Below, in pieces: positions 14,512-14,548 of a DNA stretch of 14,548 nt. The notes beneath the pieces are model-generated. The model was not told the origin of the DNA and made no database searches. It saw nothing but the letters and a program-made list of their open reading frames with translations. The number at the start of each line of letters is the position of its first letter. Positions within the stretch are counted from its first letter, which is position 1. Origin of the DNA: a bacterium. GTDB taxonomy: Bacteria; JAGOBX01. A program made the position numbers and the translations under genes. The stretch spans positions 1 through 14,548 of the forward strand of contig JAKPEO010000042.1 in the NCBI GenBank assembly GCA_029551925.1. The letters are read 5' to 3'.

Positions 14512-14548
14512 CTTGCTTTTCTTTGTGGCTACTTTTTTGGGAAGATCA
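14512..14548. repeat. IS3-family right terminal inverted repeat (window end)
   Basis: On the minus strand the window's last bases read TGATCTTCCCAAAAAAGT, then AGCCACAAAG, the partner of the left end at 13060. The element appears to end at or just beyond 14548. Confidence 0.75.

Larger units (their letters stand above)
13060..14548 (-). mobile_element. IS3-family insertion sequence (decayed)
   Basis: The left end TGATATTACCCCGAAAAAGT (from 13060) matches the complement of the window's last bases, TGATCTTCCCAAAAAAGT (to 14548). The match continues as GCCAC-AAG-AAGCA with a few differences. These TG-starting imperfect inverted repeats with CCC-AAAAAGT-GCCAC suit the IS3 family. orfA and orfB lie between them on the minus strand. 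The length of about 1489 bp is normal for IS3-family elements. The window ends at the right end, so any target duplication cannot be checked. It disrupts the SIR2-like gene. Confidence 0.8.

Noticed and set aside
1-14548. tRNA, rRNA or riboswitch
   Set aside because: I looked for cloverleaf-type and rRNA-like conserved stretches and saw none; the only strong structures are the palindromes already listed.

Overview
This is a strongly AT-rich bacterial window (TTG as well as ATG starts, clear GGAGG-type ribosome sites). Its two ends lie inside insertion sequences, which suggests a contig bounded by repeats. No gene fixes the taxon. A low-GC, probably environmental bacterium with a sedentary-integron-like locus is as far as the sequence goes.

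Layout. Positions 1-1440 are mobile-element debris: the first 30 codons of an IS1380-type transposase, a spacer with a perfect 38-bp palindrome, and the frameshifted C-terminal part of an IS1634/IS4-like transposase. Positions 1527-2742 carry a Xer/IntI-like tyrosine recombinase broken by one or two single-base homopolymer shifts. It is followed by an attI-like stretch (2811-2969) holding five alternating copies of TTAARCGAA.

From 2970 to 13059 lies what I read as an integron-like gene-cassette array, all genes on the + strand. Four GC-rich, attC-like folded sites (4292-4376, 10487-10573, 12415-12502, 12540-12709) separate five cassettes: (1) two unknown genes, one membrane-anchored; (2) a 6.2-kb, four-gene operon of three dynamin-like GTPases plus a small protein made of six NIFGG repeats; (3) a secreted endonuclease I-GH53 galactanase fusion; (4) a 207-bp cassette with no gene; (5) the start of a SIR2-like gene. 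An IS3-family element, itself decayed, interrupts cassette 5 from 13060 to the window end.

The strongest unexplained signal is in the cassette boundaries. The first 19-20 bases of each gene-bearing cassette are the reverse complement of the bases that end at its own attC R'' box, and the sequences differ from cassette to cassette. All three long arm pairs have exactly one internal mismatch, at arm position 11, and it is always A opposite C (T opposite G, a wobble pair, on the bottom strand). Circularising a cassette would join the two arms around its own hairpin. The adjacent recombinase lacks the IntI-specific insertion, so this may be an integron-like system with a non-canonical integrase. 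At least the dynamin and SIR2 cassettes look like anti-phage defence cargo.
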